Assembly: GCA_900551655.1 (NCBI GenBank)
Contig: URWM01000092.1
Location: 1-6,328, forward strand
Source of the DNA: an uncultured Collinsella sp.
Lineage (GTDB): Bacteria > Actinomycetota > Coriobacteriia > Coriobacteriales > Coriobacteriaceae
Direction of reading: 5' to 3'
Length of the DNA: 6,328 bases
The translations under genes were made by a program, and so were the position numbers. Below the pieces are notes generated by a model that saw nothing but the letters and a program-made list of their open reading frames with translations, did not search any database and was not told the origin of the DNA. Positions 5,660-6,328 of this stretch are shown piece after piece. Each line of letters starts with the position of its first letter. Within the stretch, counting starts at the first letter, position 1.

Positions 5660-5741
5660 TGGGAGCTATAGGATTCGAACCTATGTAGGCAGAGCCAACG
5701 GGTTTACAGCCCGTCCCCATTAACCACTCGGGCAAACTCCC
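5660..5741 (-). tRNA. tRNA-Tyr (anticodon GTA), CCA not encoded
   Basis: A class II tRNA of 82 nt without CCA. Acceptor GGGAGTT pairs with AGCTCCC, anticodon stem ACGGG/CCCGT holds loop CTGTAAA (GTA), the long variable arm is built on GGC TCT GCC, and the T arm is ATAGG TTCGAAT CCTAT. After discriminator A the genome reads CCC, not CCA, unlike the other three tRNAs here. The mature end therefore needs trimming and CCA addition. It is the first gene of the tRNA-tuf operon, about 55 bases from the predicted transcription start. Confidence 0.95.
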
Positions 5742-5803
5742 AATCGTTCAAGTATCCGCAGGTTCTTTGGTCTTTTGGACCGCCGCCCCCGCGAACGAAA
5801 AAG

Positions 5804-5833
5804 ATAATACGATGCAACCTTGGGGGCTGTCAA
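5804..5833 (-). promoter_or_regulatory. Strong sigma-70-type promoter of the tRNA-Tyr-Thr-Met-tuf operon
   Basis: On the minus strand: TTGACA (5828-5833, perfect), an 18-bp spacer, and TATTAT (5804-5809, 5 of 6 consensus). The predicted start is near 5797, giving a GC-rich leader of about 55 bases before tRNA-Tyr. Strength and position fit a stable-RNA promoter. Confidence 0.85.
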
Positions 5834-5846
5834 CGAAAACCTCTAG
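5826..5846 (-). repeat. Shared promoter-upstream block, copy 2 (tRNA-Tyr promoter)
   Basis: This 21-bp block (CTAGAGGTTTTCG followed by TTGACAGC on the minus strand) differs from the rpmG-promoter block at 3997-4017 at only two positions. It covers the -35 box and 13 bp upstream. Confidence 0.8.
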
Positions 5847-5869
5847 ATACACGGTGCCGGGCGTATCTA
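5844..5869 (-). repeat. Inverted repeat TAGATAC/GTATCTA upstream of the tRNA promoter
   Basis: Seven-bp perfect arms (5844-5850 and 5863-5869) extend by a G.U and a C-G pair in minus-strand RNA around an 8-base loop, followed by GAGGTTTT. It could be an operator at about -50 to -70, or the terminator of an unseen upstream minus-strand gene. The sequence does not decide between them. Confidence 0.4.
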
Positions 5870-6008
5870 TATACCTTTGACCTGCGGTTTTGTTGAGTTT
5901 GGATATGAAGGACGGTAGATTTGGCTGCGCTGGTGCCATTTCCCGAGGGAACACTTTGGCGTAGTGGAGTGAGCCTGCAGATTATTACTTCGATAACGAC
6001 TCATTTGC

Positions 6009-6022
6009 ACCTATATATAGGT
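6009..6022. repeat. Perfect 14-bp AT-rich palindrome
   Basis: ACCTATATATAGGT is self-complementary. No promoter with suitable spacing was found around it. It could be a protein-binding site, or chance. Confidence 0.35.
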
Positions 6023-6047
6023 CGAGATCGGGCTTCCCCGGCAGAAT

Positions 6048-6170
6048 CGAGCGTGGATTATCTCCCGTTTGAAATCGAGCGTGGATAATCTCCCACTTTT
6101 GGCGTGCCACTGGGCCCAATGTGGCAGATTATCCACGCTCATTCACTAAACGGGAGATTTTCCACGCTCG
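6048..6170. repeat. Four-copy nested inverted repeat, core GAGCGTGGATAATCTCCC
   Basis: Two copies run on plus (6048-6070 and 6076-6098) and two on minus (6121-6140 and 6148-6170). They are arranged so that the first pairs with the fourth (21 of 23 bases; both carry CCCGTTT) and the second with the third (19 of 20; both carry CCAC). The centre (6105-6126) has its own smaller hairpin, TGCCAC/GTGGCA, around TGGGCCCA. No coding frame is evident. The shape, an A-B-B'-A' cruciform of about 120 bp in an intergenic region, suggests a dispersed non-autonomous repeat (REP/BIME- or MITE-like). Confidence 0.8.
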
Positions 6171-6223
6171 TATGTCCGGAAATTCTCGCTCAGCCAGGAT
6201 GACTGGGGCCGGTACGGCCTTTG

Positions 6224-6278
6224 TCTCGATCTGTAACAGTAAGAGGGTTATTCCTCCCCTATCTGTTACAGATCGAGA
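6224..6278. repeat. 16-bp perfect inverted repeat at the edge of the genomic sequence
   Basis: TCTCGATCTGTAACAG (6224-6239) returns as its exact reverse complement at 6263-6278, around a 23-base centre that can pair further with mismatches (AGAGGG with CCTCCCCT). No T tract follows on either strand. It ends 3 bases before adapter sequence, so the contig broke at or in this structure. It may be a terminator or a dispersed intergenic palindrome. Confidence 0.75.
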
Positions 6279-6281
6279 TAT

Positions 6282-6328
6282 CTGTCTCTTATACACATCT
6301 CCGAGCCCACGAGACGTAGAGGAATCTC
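6282..6328 (-). other. Nextera adapter with i7 index (artefact)
   Basis: Bases 6282-6300 are the Tn5 mosaic end, 6301-6315 the Nextera i7-side adapter, 6316-6323 an 8-base index (GTAGAGGA, which I recall as index N712), and 6324-6328 the start of the P7 sequence. It is library read-through and not genomic. Confidence 0.97.

Larger units (their letters stand above)
5742..6281. other. Gene-free region of 540 bp: tRNA-operon promoter plus inverted-repeat arrays
   Basis: No frame on either strand is supported by a start, a ribosome binding site and family-like sequence. A 68-codon minus-strand frame (5748-5954) starts at GTG without a Shine-Dalgarno and runs across the tRNA promoter, so it is not accepted. 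The region contains the tRNA-Tyr promoter, a TAGATAC/GTATCTA inverted repeat just upstream of it, an ACCTATATATAGGT palindrome (6009-6022), the four-copy repeat at 6048-6170, a GGCCG/CGGCC hairpin (6207-6219) and the terminal inverted repeat at 6224-6278. Confidence 0.75.

Noticed and set aside
5748..5954. 68-codon minus-strand frame upstream of tRNA-Tyr
   Set aside because: It has a GTG start without Shine-Dalgarno, overlaps the -35, -10 and start site of the tRNA promoter, and has no recognisable protein features.
6048..6170. Possible CRISPR array from repeated 20-23-bp units
   Set aside because: The copies alternate in orientation as nested inverted pairs, spacers are uneven (5 to 22 bases), and no cas genes are near.
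1..6328. 31-bp terminal inverted repeat with 19-bp Tn5/IS50 mosaic ends, resembling a composite transposon
   Set aside because: The mosaic ends are joined to Illumina Nextera adapter and an index, and no transposase gene is present. It is a library artefact.

Overview
This 6.3-kb contig appears to come from a bacterial draft assembly. Both ends are Illumina Nextera (Tn5 mosaic-end) adapter sequence, so the genomic part is only about 32-6281. The organism is probably a member of the Coriobacteriia, most likely Collinsella-like. The basis is overall resemblance of EF-Tu, L1, L11 and NusG, moderate-to-high GC content, and intergenic palindromes of a kind I recall from Collinsella. No search was run, so the taxon is an inference.

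Layout. On the plus strand, 32-1236 holds the 3' end of a BMP-family (PnrA/Med-like) substrate-binding protein gene. It overlaps by ATGA a calcineurin-like metallophosphoesterase gene. These genes converge on a minus-strand translation locus, with two back-to-back hairpin terminators at 1235-1325 between them. In transcription order (right to left) the minus-strand locus reads: promoter (5804-5833), tRNA-Tyr(GTA), tRNA-Thr(GGT), tRNA-Met(CAT), internal promoter, tuf (EF-Tu), terminator, second promoter (3975-4004), rpmG (L33), tRNA-Trp(CCA), secE, nusG, rplK (L11), rplA (L1). This is the widespread tRNA-tufB-secE-nusG-rplKA arrangement. It couples elongation factor, tRNAs, the Sec translocon subunit, the transcription elongation factor NusG and the L1/L11 stalk proteins.

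Regulation visible in the sequence. (i) A hairpin at 2083-2112, just before the rplA ribosome binding site, copies the L1-binding region of 23S rRNA and is a strong candidate for the L1 autoregulatory operator. (ii) The promoters before tRNA-Tyr and before rpmG share a 21-bp block (19/21 identical) that covers the -35 box and about 13 bp upstream; both have TTGACA and an 18-bp spacer. (iii) Several intercistronic hairpins contain G.U pairs that exist only in the minus-strand transcript.

The right-hand 540 bp (5742-6281) has no credible gene. It holds the tRNA-operon promoter, a four-copy nested inverted repeat (6048-6170) and a 16-bp perfect inverted repeat at the very edge of the genomic sequence (6224-6278). 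I found no CRISPR array, transposase, toxin or defence gene. The most notable signals are regulatory RNA, promoter and repeat structures rather than a new protein system.
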